The notes under the pieces are model-generated. The model had not been told where the DNA came from. It saw nothing but the letters and a program-made list of their open reading frames with translations, and ran no database searches. From positions 1 through 64,000 of the forward strand of contig CAZIUA010000004.1 of the NCBI GenBank assembly GCA_964542315.1: a stretch of 64,000 nt of DNA, given 5' to 3'. Position numbers and translations under genes: made by a program. Below are positions 24,570 through 31,715 of this stretch, piece after piece. The stretch is from UBA11524 sp964542315 (GTDB lineage Bacteria > Bacillota > Clostridia > Christensenellales > Aristaeellaceae). Numbering within the stretch: position 1 is the stretch's first letter; every line of letters begins with the position of its first letter.

Positions 24570-25225
24570 GGTTTTTCATCAGTTTCTCCGCACGTCAAAC
24601 CGGGAATTGTGCAGAGATCGCGCACCATTTGTCCGCGGAGGGCGACCACATCGTCCATTATGCGTCGCTCCATGCACAGGGGTGCGCGAACTGCGCCTAT
24701 GAGTGCTTCACGGGGGAATGTCCCTATCGGGCGGATGGCGTGTACGCGTTGTATCAGGCGATGACGCAGGCGGAGCAGACCGTCCTGCTCGTGCCCATCT
24801 ACGGCGGCCATCCCTCCTCGCTGTATTTCTCTTTCTGCGAGCGCGGACAGGGCTTTTTTGCCGATGAAGCCGCCTGGGATGCGGTCATCCGCAGGCTGTA
24901 TATCATCGGCATCTATGGTTCCGCAGCGGAAACGCCGGACTTTGTGCCTTGCCTGGAAAAATGGTTTGCCGATTCGCCCTATACCGAGCGTGTTCTCGGT
25001 CTCGAACGTCATGCTTATGGGCAGAAAATGCAGGATCTGCTGCTGGATGTCCCTGACGTGCGCCGAAAGCTGACGGCCTTTCTGCAATTAAAAGCGGCTG
25101 ACGTTGCATCAGCCGCATGCGCTTCTCCACCGCGATGGGGGAGCGCTTTTATAGTGCGATGGTCACGATCTCCACGACCGCCTGGGCGATCAGCGAGATC
25201 GCAACGAAGGTCCAGACGACATTGA
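24566..25225 (+). CDS. Iron-sulfur flavoprotein-like NADPH-dependent FMN reductase
   Basis: 219 residues as called, but probably functional only to about residue 176. Flavodoxin-like fold: FFISFSARQTGNCAEIA (phosphate-binding loop for FMN) and LLVPIYGGHPSSLYFSF. The insertion GCANCAYECFTGEC gives cysteines at 40, 43, 47 and 52 (C-x2-C-x3-C-x4-C), the compact cluster motif of iron-sulfur flavoproteins. After LTAFLQL the frame runs through the hairpins at 25089-25150 and into the antisense of the next gene, giving an Arg/Pro/Ser-rich tail. A lost stop or single-base shift near the AAAA at 25090 is likely. Coupled to nth by ATGA; probably an electron carrier. Confidence 0.75.
   Translation: MRFFISFSARQTGNCAEIAHHLSAEGDHIVHYASLHAQGCANCAYECFTGECPYRADGVYALYQAMTQAEQTVLLVPIYGGHPSSLYFSFCERGQGFFADEAAWDAVIRRLYIIGIYGSAAETPDFVPCLEKWFADSPYTERVLGLERHAYGQKMQDLLLDVPDVRRKLTAFLQLKAADVASAACASPPRWGSAFIVRWSRSPRPPGRSARSQRRSRRH
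25089..25116 (-). terminator. Terminator of the ftsH-DUF308 transcript
   Basis: On the minus strand GCGGCTGA…TCAGCCGC followed by TTTT. Confidence 0.75.
25117..25150 (+). terminator. Terminator of the nth-flavoprotein transcript
   Basis: GCGCTTCTCC pairs with GGGGAGCGC (one bulge) and is followed by TTTT; it lies inside the extended flavoprotein frame. Confidence 0.65.
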
Positions 25226-25682
25226 CCGCGCCGAAGGGGTTGATCAGGATAATGATGGCCATCGCCGCCGCCAGAGCAGCTGCAACGCCCGGCATATACC
25301 AGGTGGAGAGGCGCAGCCGGCGCATATCCGCCATCTTTTGCAGCCTGGATGCCGCCAGGAGCAGCATCGCGATGGCATACACGACCGTCAGCAGGGGGAA
25401 GGCCGTCAGGAACCAGTCGTGCTTCACGATGCAGGCCACGCCGCCCATGCACAGCAGCAGTCCCTTGAAAAGCAGCTGCTGCTGTGCGGCAAGCTCCGGC
25501 GCGGTGGTGAAGTATCGCAGGATGTTCATCAGCCCGGCCAGCACCATCAGGATGCCGGCGCCGATGATGATCGCGCTGGTGAAGCCGACCGGGTTGATCA
25601 GCAGCAGCACGCCCACTGCGATCTCCAGGATGCATGCGCCGATATTGCCACACTTGCTGCGGAAAAACCGCTTGATGTTCAT
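25149..25682 (-). CDS. DUF308 (HdeD-like) membrane protein
   Basis: 177 residues, five or six membrane spans arranged as three repeated helix pairs (ILEIAVGVLLLINPVGFTSAI… and AMAIIILINPFGAVNVVWTF are the recurring LLxNP units). HdeD-like proteins are small integral membrane proteins linked to acid stress in enterobacteria; in Firmicutes their function is unknown. GGAGG precedes the ATG. It follows ftsH by 22 bp, so it is probably in the same transcript and could be an FtsH substrate or a membrane-stress partner (inference). Confidence 0.88.
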   Translation of the reverse strand: MNIKRFFRSKCGNIGACILEIAVGVLLLINPVGFTSAIIIGAGILMVLAGLMNILRYFTTAPELAAQQQLLFKGLLLCMGGVACIVKHDWFLTAFPLLTVVYAIAMLLLAASRLQKMADMRRLRLSTWYMPGVAAALAAAMAIIILINPFGAVNVVWTFVAISLIAQAVVEIVTIAL

Positions 25683-25704
25683 TTTCCTATCCTCCAGATA
25701 TGCT

Positions 25705-27519
25705 TTACGCGTTCAGAATCTCCATGAATTCATCGCCCGTGATGGTCTCCTTCTCGTACAGGTGCTTCGCCAGACGGTCCAGCACTGCACGGTTCTCCGT
25801 CAGGATGGCTTCCGCCTTGGCGTATTGCTTCTTGACCAGCTCCACCACGAGGGCATCAATGCGCGCCTGCGTTTCCGCCGAGCAGGCCAGGGAAGTATCC
25901 CCGCCCAGATAGGCGTTCTCCATGGTCTCCATGGCCACCATGCCGAATTCGTCCGACATGCCGTACCGGGTGATCATCGCACGGGCCAGACGGGTCGCCT
26001 GCTCGATATCGTTGGATGCGCCCGTGGTCACATTGCCGAAGACGATGGCTTCTGCTGCACGTCCGGCAGTGTAGGTCGCGATCTTATTCTCGATCTCCTG
26101 CTTGTTCATCAGGTAGTGGTTGCCTTCGTCCACCTGCATGGTGTAGCCCAGCGCGCCCGAGGTGCGGGGAACGATGGTGATCTTCTGCACCGGCGCGGAG
26201 TGATCCTGCATGGCGGCGACCAGTGCGTGACCGATCTCGTGGTAGGCCACGATGGACTTTTCCTTGTCGGTCAGGATGGCATTCTTCTTCTCGTAGCCAG
26301 CGATGACGACCTCGATGGAGGCTTCCATGTCGGCCTCGGAGGCTTCGGTGCGGCCATCGCGGACGGCACGCAGGGCAGCCTCGTTGACGATGTTGGCCAG
26401 TTCAGCGCCGGATGCGCCGCTGGCCATGCGGGCGATGCGGCCGAAGTCGATATTCGGGGCGCACTTGACCTTCTTGGCGTGGACGCGCAGGATGGCTTCG
26501 CGGCCCTTCAGGTCGGGCAGTTCAACGGGGACGCGGCGGTCAAAACGGCCGGGACGCACCAGCGCCGGATCCAGGGATTCAGGACGGTTGGTGGCCGCGA
26601 GAATGACTACGCCGCCGGAGGACTCAAAGCCGTCCATCTCCGTCAGCAGCTGGTTCAGCGTCTGCTCGCGCTCGTCATTGCCGCCCATCTTGCCGCCGCT
26701 GCGCTTCTGGCCGATGGCGTCGATCTCATCGATAAACACGATGCAGGGGGCCTTTTCCTTGGCCTGCTTGAACAGGTCACGCACTTTGCTCGCGCCCATG
26801 CCAACGAACATCTCCACGAATTCCGAACCGGAAATGGAGAAGAAGGGCACCTCGGCCTCACCGGCGACAGCCTTGGCCAGCATGGTCTTGCCTGTACCGG
26901 GAGGGCCAACGAGCAGCACGCCCTTGGGCATCGTCGCACCGATGTCGCGGTACTTCGCCGGGTCGTGCAGGTAATCGACGATCTCCTGCAGGCTTTCCTC
27001 GGCCTCATCCACACCCTCGACGTCATCAAACTTGATGCCCGCTGAGGACTTCACATACACCTTCGCCTTGGAATTCCCCATGCCGAAGGACATCGAGCCG
27101 GAGCCCATCTTCTTGTTCATCTGCTTCATCAGCAGCCAGCCCAGACCGCCGAAGATCAGCATGGGCATGACCCAGCTGAGGAAGAGCGTCAGCAGGGGAG
27201 AGGTCTCCTCCTGGATTTCCGAGCCGTAGGTCGCGCCGTGCGCATACAGGCGCTCGTTGAGCCCCGGATCATCCACGACGCCCGTGCGGAAGTACTTTTC
27301 CTGCGCCTTGTCGGTGAAAACAATCTGGTTCGCGTCGATCTGCACCAGACCGACATTGTCATTCATGGTCATTTCCATGAAGGTGGAATAGTCCACGGTC
27401 TCCACACTCTGTCCGGCAATAAAGGGCACGACCAGCGTGTTGACGAGGAAAAGCACCAGCATGACGATCATGAGGTAGTATGCAAATGGCTTCTTTGTGT
27501 TCTTGACTTCGCTGTTCAT
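25705..27519 (-). CDS. ftsH: ATP-dependent zinc metalloprotease FtsH
   Basis: 604 residues. Membrane-anchored AAA+ protease that degrades misfolded membrane proteins and short-lived regulators. Two membrane spans (about 12-35 and 108-130) flank a small extracytoplasmic domain. AAA module: Walker A GPPGTGKT at about residue 205, Walker B IVFIDEID, arginine fingers in RPGRFDRRV. Protease site HEIGH at about residue 427 (the usual HEAGH with Ile for Ala). GGGAGG precedes ATG 27519. The upstream region has four 11-bp direct repeats overlapping the predicted -35, suggesting control by a response regulator. Confidence 0.96.
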   Translation of the reverse strand: MNSEVKNTKKPFAYYLMIVMLVLFLVNTLVVPFIAGQSVETVDYSTFMEMTMNDNVGLVQIDANQIVFTDKAQEKYFRTGVVDDPGLNERLYAHGATYGSEIQEETSPLLTLFLSWVMPMLIFGGLGWLLMKQMNKKMGSGSMSFGMGNSKAKVYVKSSAGIKFDDVEGVDEAEESLQEIVDYLHDPAKYRDIGATMPKGVLLVGPPGTGKTMLAKAVAGEAEVPFFSISGSEFVEMFVGMGASKVRDLFKQAKEKAPCIVFIDEIDAIGQKRSGGKMGGNDEREQTLNQLLTEMDGFESSGGVVILAATNRPESLDPALVRPGRFDRRVPVELPDLKGREAILRVHAKKVKCAPNIDFGRIARMASGASGAELANIVNEAALRAVRDGRTEASEADMEASIEVVIAGYEKKNAILTDKEKSIVAYHEIGHALVAAMQDHSAPVQKITIVPRTSGALGYTMQVDEGNHYLMNKQEIENKIATYTAGRAAEAIVFGNVTTGASNDIEQATRLARAMITRYGMSDEFGMVAMETMENAYLGGDTSLACSAETQARIDALVVELVKKQYAKAEAILTENRAVLDRLAKHLYEKETITGDEFMEILNA

Positions 27520-27550
27520 ATGTATACCTCCCTACATCCAAGATGCTACC

Positions 27551-27579
27551 ATGGTATTTTGAACTGAAATTCAACTCAA
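27551..27579 (-). promoter_or_regulatory. Predicted ftsH promoter
   Basis: TTGAGT, 17 bp, TACCAT on the minus strand, about 32 bp upstream of the start codon; the -35 falls within the direct repeats. Confidence 0.5.
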
Positions 27580-27602
27580 TATCAACTGAATATGAACTTT
27601 CG
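27559..27602 (-). promoter_or_regulatory. Four tandem 11-bp direct repeats upstream of ftsH
   Basis: Read on the minus strand: AGTTCAT-N4, AGTTGAT-N4, AGTTGAA-N4, AGTTCAA-N4, exactly 11 bases apart, with A/T-rich spacers. The 7+4 architecture is that of binding sites for OmpR/PhoB-family response regulators (for example Pho boxes). The site overlaps the predicted -35 of ftsH. Confidence 0.7.
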
Positions 27603-27615
27603 GCATATGACAAAG

Positions 27616-27649
27616 CGGCCGCATCTCCGCATGGGTGGAGACACGGCCG
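27616..27649 (-). terminator. Hairpin after the cysteine-rich gene
   Basis: CGGCCG..TCTCC and GGAGA..CGGCCG arms, nearly perfect, but with only a short T run (CTTTG) afterwards. Confidence 0.5.
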
Positions 27650-27661
27650 GGGTATCCTTTG

Positions 27662-28360
27662 TCAGCAATTGATGACCTGCATCCGCACCAGATAGACTTC
27701 CGCCTGAACCTCCAGCGGTGCATCGAAGCAGCCATCCTCATCCTGCGTCGCATGAGAAGCCAGCCGCACGCAGGGCGCCACGAAGAGCTGACCGCGCCAG
27801 AAATCCTGTGCGGGGCAATTCAGGCAAAGCGGAATGGTCAGCGTGACGGTGGAATGCCCGGTCAGGCAGCGTCCGGCACAGTCGCGCACCTGGACGGCCA
27901 CGGGCACCGTTACGCGCAGGAGGGACTGGCGGCATTCGTTGATCTGCTCCCAGGTGGATTGTCCGCAGACCGTGACGCCCATGAGGGTCAGCGGCTGCTC
28001 GGCGTATTCGGGCAGGTCGGTGACGCAGAGTGTCTGGGTCATGCGGCGCTGGAATGTACGTCCGGTGGAGATGATGCGCGGCACGAGGCATCCGCCAGAA
28101 CCGGCCAGCCCGCAGGTGCAGGGATCATTCCCGCATGCGTTGCAGACGGTGTCGCCGTTGCCGCAGCCGCAGGACGGATTCCCGCCGCAGCGTCCGCACT
28201 GGCAGGGCGTGTTGGCAGGAGCCTGCCCCCATTGCGCACAGGCATTGCATGCGGGCGTTCCGTCACCCGTGCAGCCGCTAGAGCATCCCTGGCTGCATCC
28301 CCAGCGCCGGTTGCAGGTCGGCCATCTTCTGCTGGAAAGAGAAGAGCAGCGTCCGTTCAT
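27662..28360 (-). CDS. Cysteine-rich protein, possible spore-coat-like structural protein
   Basis: 232 residues from ATG 28360 with GGAGG eight bases upstream. About 27 cysteines: 17 lie in the first 91 residues within Gly/Asn/Cys-rich clusters (CSQGCSSGC, CNACAQWG, CQCGRCGG, CGCGNGD, CNACGNDPCTCG). Residues about 95-232 form a beta-rich domain with regularly placed cysteines (VTLTIPLCLNCPAQDFW, DEDGCFDAPLEV). No signal peptide. I recognise no family; metal binding or disulfide cross-linking as in coat proteins is plausible. A -10-like CATAGGCT with AC 16 bases before it (about 28407-28430, minus strand) loosely resembles a sigma-K promoter, which would fit a coat role but is weak evidence. 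Confidence 0.75.
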   Translation of the reverse strand: MNGRCSSLSSRRWPTCNRRWGCSQGCSSGCTGDGTPACNACAQWGQAPANTPCQCGRCGGNPSCGCGNGDTVCNACGNDPCTCGLAGSGGCLVPRIISTGRTFQRRMTQTLCVTDLPEYAEQPLTLMGVTVCGQSTWEQINECRQSLLRVTVPVAVQVRDCAGRCLTGHSTVTLTIPLCLNCPAQDFWRGQLFVAPCVRLASHATQDEDGCFDAPLEVQAEVYLVRMQVINC

Positions 28361-28496
28361 ATCGATTCGCCTCCGTTACTTGGTCAGTGGGCGCGGTTCC
28401 ACTGTCAGCCTATGCAAAGTGGACGCCAGGGTGCATCATTGGGCGAAAGAATCGGCCAAAGCATGAAGAAGATCGCCATGAACCGAAAAAAGCCCA

Positions 28497-28525
28497 TGTA
28501 CAAGCCGGACCGATTCGGATATAAT
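28497..28525 (+). promoter_or_regulatory. Promoter of the UroD-family gene
   Basis: TGTACA, 17 bp, TATAAT, 34 bp ahead of ATG 28560. The -35 is poor. Confidence 0.5.
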
Positions 28526-28559
28526 GGAGGAAAGGCACCCGAAAAAAGGAGAAATGCAT

Positions 28560-29528
28560 ATGGACAAGCGTACCCGTGTGTTGAATGCCATGGACAAAAA
28601 GCCGGTGGATCATGTGCCGGTCGGATTCTGGTATCATTTTGACGGCAAACAGGCGATGGGGGAGCCCTGCGTGCAGGCGCATGTGGACTATGTCCGCGAC
28701 TGCGATCTGGACATGATGAAGGTCATGTGTGACGGGTATTTCCCGTACCCTGTGCCAGAGAGCATCCGTGAGGCGAAGGACTGGTGGCAACTTCAGCCCA
28801 TTCGGGCGGATCATCCCTTCATCCGCGAACAGGTGGAGCGTGCGCGTCGGATCGTCGAGGAAGTCGGTAGCGAGATGCCCGTCTTCTATAATGTGTTTGC
28901 GCCTTTTGCGTCCATCCGCTTCGGTGCGGGGGAGGACCGCGTGATGGCGCATATCCGTCAGGATAAGCTGGCGGTCATGCATGCGCTGGATGTCATCGCG
29001 CAGGACAATGCTCTTCTGGCTGAACTGCTGATCCGCGAGGCTGGCTGCGACGGCGTGTATTACTGCGTCCAGGCTGGGGAGGCGGAACGCTTCACCCCGG
29101 CGGAATACCGGGAGATGATCACCCCGAGCGACCTCTATGTCCTGGAGCGCGCAAACCGCTTCAGCGACTACAACATCCTGCATTGCTGCAGCTGGTCTGG
29201 TACGCCCAATCAGCTGGCACTGTGGCAGCATTACCCCGTCAAGTGCGTCAACTGGGGCGTCTATGTGGAAGAGATGCCCCTGGCGGATGGCCGGATCTTC
29301 TTCGGCGACAAGGCCTGCCTGGGCGGATTCGAGAGCCTCCACCGGGAGGGCATGACGCATCAGGGACTCCTGCACAACGGGACGGAGGACGAGATCAAAG
29401 CCTTCACGCGCGACACGATCCTGACCTTCGGCAAGCGCGGCTTGCTCCTCGGGGCGGACTGCACGGTGAATTCCGATATCGGACACGAACGCATCCGCTG
29501 GGTGGTGGAGGCAGCGCGTTCGGTCTGA
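28560..29528 (+). CDS. UroD-family protein, putative zinc-dependent methyltransferase
   Basis: 322 residues from ATG 28560 (AAAGGAG eight bases upstream; ATG 28554 is too close). TIM-barrel uroporphyrinogen decarboxylase superfamily (COG0407). Rather than decarboxylase signatures it shows H-x-C in ILHCCSWSG and a late cysteine in LLLGADCTVNSDIGHERI; the H-x-C…C set is the zinc site of MtaA/MtvB-type methylcobamide methyltransferases, where it activates a thiol. No heme genes are nearby and no corrinoid protein is present. It stands at the head of the glycan locus, separated from it by a terminator. A role in removing methyl groups from a methylated sugar such as 4-O-methylglucuronate is speculative. 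Confidence 0.8.
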   Translation: MDKRTRVLNAMDKKPVDHVPVGFWYHFDGKQAMGEPCVQAHVDYVRDCDLDMMKVMCDGYFPYPVPESIREAKDWWQLQPIRADHPFIREQVERARRIVEEVGSEMPVFYNVFAPFASIRFGAGEDRVMAHIRQDKLAVMHALDVIAQDNALLAELLIREAGCDGVYYCVQAGEAERFTPAEYREMITPSDLYVLERANRFSDYNILHCCSWSGTPNQLALWQHYPVKCVNWGVYVEEMPLADGRIFFGDKACLGGFESLHREGMTHQGLLHNGTEDEIKAFTRDTILTFGKRGLLLGADCTVNSDIGHERIRWVVEAARSV

Positions 29529-29577
29529 ATCACGACGGATTTCGGCTCTGGCGAAAAACAGACGAAAATTTTACATG

Positions 29578-29619
29578 AGAAGCCCCAATTGTGTCCATGG
29601 TCAATCGGGACTTCTTTTT
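29578..29619 (+). terminator. Terminator after the UroD-family gene
   Basis: Bulged stem GAAG-CCC-ATTG/CAAT-GGG-CTTC followed by TTTTT. A TATGAT at 29621-29626 just after it may be the -10 of the transporter operon; its -35 (TGGTCA) is poor, as expected for an activator-dependent promoter. Confidence 0.7.
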
Positions 29620-29695
29620 GTATGATAAATACAAGTCAAAATTCAATGGCATCAATGCCCAGTTACCCAAGCGGCCCAGATGAGGAGGTCCAACA

Positions 29696-30655
29696 ATGGA
29701 AGGAACCGAGCGCATCATTCAGAGCGATTTGCGCGGCAAGCCCAAGTCCAAGGGAAAGTATCTGCTCAAGCGTCTCCGGGAGAGCTGGCAGTGGTATGTG
29801 TTGCTGCTCCCGGCGCTGATCTACGTTTTCATCTTTGAGTATGTGCCAATCTACGGTCTGCGCATCGCGTTCGTGGACTTTAAGCCCCGCCGTGGCATCA
29901 ATGGCAGTGAGTGGGTGTGGTTCGAGCATTTCATCCGCTTCTTCAATTATCCCAAGTTCTGGGATCTGCTGAAGAATACGCTGTCCATTACGCTGTTGTC
30001 ACTGTGTACGTTCCCGTGCGCAATCATCTTCGCACTCATGCTGAACGAAATGCAGCAGCTCAAGCTCAAAAAGACCGTTCAGATGCTGACCTACGCGCCG
30101 CACTTCCTGTCCGAGGTCGTTGTGTGCTCGCTGATCCTGATGATGCTGAACCAGTCCTACGGGCCGATCAACAACTTGTTGGCTGCCATGGGTTTTGACC
30201 GCATCCCTTTCATGACAAAGCCGGATTACTTCCCGGCGATCTACGTCTGGTCAGGTGTATGGCAGAACCTCGGCTGGAGCTCCATCCTGTACATTTCCGC
30301 CCTGTCCAGCATCTCGCCTGAGCAGATCGAGGCGGCGAAGATCGATGGTGCCAACCGCATGCAGATCATCCGCCACGTCAATATCCCGGGCATAATGCCG
30401 ACCATCGCCATCAACTTCATCATGAGCACCGGCCGTCTGCTGTCCGTTGGTTATTCGAAGATCTTCCTGCTGCAGAACGACCTGAACCTTGATGCCTCCC
30501 AGGTCATCTCGACCTATGTGTACCAGGTCGGCCTGGTGGATTTCCAGTATGACTACTCCGCGGCCATTGGCCTGTTTAACAATGTGGCGAACATCATCGT
30601 GCTGCTGCTGGCCAACCGGGTCGTGAAGAAGGTCACGGACACGGGCCTGTTCTGA
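29696..30655 (+). CDS. Sugar ABC transporter permease, LplB type
   Basis: 319 residues, six predicted spans. CUT1-family permease of the LplB subgroup, used for oligosaccharides and uronides in Firmicutes. The EAA loop that contacts the ATPase is EAAKIDGANRMQIIRHVNIPGI (shortened: EQIEAAKIDGANR). The N-terminal basic stretch precedes WYVLLLPALIYVFIFEYVPIYG. GGAGG is upstream of ATG 29696. First gene of the locus; the stop overlaps the region in which the second permease's ribosome site lies. No ATPase gene is present within the locus. Confidence 0.93.
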   Translation: MEGTERIIQSDLRGKPKSKGKYLLKRLRESWQWYVLLLPALIYVFIFEYVPIYGLRIAFVDFKPRRGINGSEWVWFEHFIRFFNYPKFWDLLKNTLSITLLSLCTFPCAIIFALMLNEMQQLKLKKTVQMLTYAPHFLSEVVVCSLILMMLNQSYGPINNLLAAMGFDRIPFMTKPDYFPAIYVWSGVWQNLGWSSILYISALSSISPEQIEAAKIDGANRMQIIRHVNIPGIMPTIAINFIMSTGRLLSVGYSKIFLLQNDLNLDASQVISTYVYQVGLVDFQYDYSAAIGLFNNVANIIVLLLANRVVKKVTDTGLF

Positions 30656-30672
30656 TGGAAGGAGGGGCAAAC

Positions 30673-31635
30673 ATGACGAGTGTGACATCCAACGCAGCCA
30701 ATAAGATCGATCCCGCCGCTTATGTGACGGTGAAGAAAAAGAAGAAAAAGCTCAGCCTGTTCGATGTGATCAACAATTCACTTCTGATCCTCCTGACGCT
30801 TTTGTGCCTCTATCCGCTGTATTACACCCTGATCGCGTCCGTGTCGGATTTCACGGCGGTCGCGACGGGCAAGGTGAGCTTCTGGCCGATCAACTTCCAG
30901 CTCAAGGCGTATCAGGCGGTGTTCGAGAACAGCCAGATCTGGACCGGCTACCGCAATACGATCATCTACACGGTTGCAGGTACGGCCTTCAACCTGTTCC
31001 TGACCATCCCTGCGGCATATGTAATGAGCAAGAAGCAGATGCTGGGCCACAGCATCATCACCTGGTATTTCCTCATCACCATGTACTTTGGCGGCGGCAT
31101 GATTCCGACCTACCTGCTGTATAAGGATCTGGGCCTGCTGGACAATCCGCTGGTCATGATCGTTACCGGCGGCCTGAGCATCTACAACATGGTCGTGGCG
31201 CGCACCTACTTCTCCTCGAGCATTCCCGGCGACCTGTATGAGGCTGGCCGCATCGACGGATGCAGCGAATTCGGCCTGTTCTTCAAGATCGCACTGCCGC
31301 TGGCCATGCCCATCATTGCCGTGCTGACGCTGTACTACGCCGTTGGCCACTGGAACAGCTACTTCTCCGCGATGATGTACCTGACCAAGCAGTCCTATCA
31401 GCCCCTGTCGCTGGTGCTGCGGCGTATCCTGATCATGAATCAGTCCGCCGTGGATGAAGCCGGCTTGATGACCCTTGACCCGGCGCTGCTCCAGGATGCA
31501 GCGGCACGCGCCAACCTCGCCATCGTCATGAAGTACGCCCTGGTGCTCATCGCCAGCGCGCCCATGCTGATCCTCTACCCCTTCATCCAGAAGTACTTCG
31601 TCAAGGGTGTCATGATCGGCGCACTCAAGGGCTGA
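30673..31635 (+). CDS. Sugar ABC transporter permease, YtcP type
   Basis: 320 residues from ATG 30673, chosen because GAAGGAGG lies seven bases before it; ATG 30655 overlaps the LplB stop but has no ribosome site. Six predicted spans; EAA loop YEAGRIDGCSEFGLFFKIALP. The N-terminal region carries a striking run of lysines (VKKKKKK) on the cytoplasmic side. Partner of the LplB permease in a heterodimeric importer. Confidence 0.92.
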   Translation: MTSVTSNAANKIDPAAYVTVKKKKKKLSLFDVINNSLLILLTLLCLYPLYYTLIASVSDFTAVATGKVSFWPINFQLKAYQAVFENSQIWTGYRNTIIYTVAGTAFNLFLTIPAAYVMSKKQMLGHSIITWYFLITMYFGGGMIPTYLLYKDLGLLDNPLVMIVTGGLSIYNMVVARTYFSSSIPGDLYEAGRIDGCSEFGLFFKIALPLAMPIIAVLTLYYAVGHWNSYFSAMMYLTKQSYQPLSLVLRRILIMNQSAVDEAGLMTLDPALLQDAAARANLAIVMKYALVLIASAPMLILYPFIQKYFVKGVMIGALKG

Positions 31636-31715
31636 TCGCCCTCCCATTTCGGATCGACCGCTTCCCGTGGGGGATGCGTTCATCAATCATCTATCATTGA
31701 AAGGACGGTATCACC

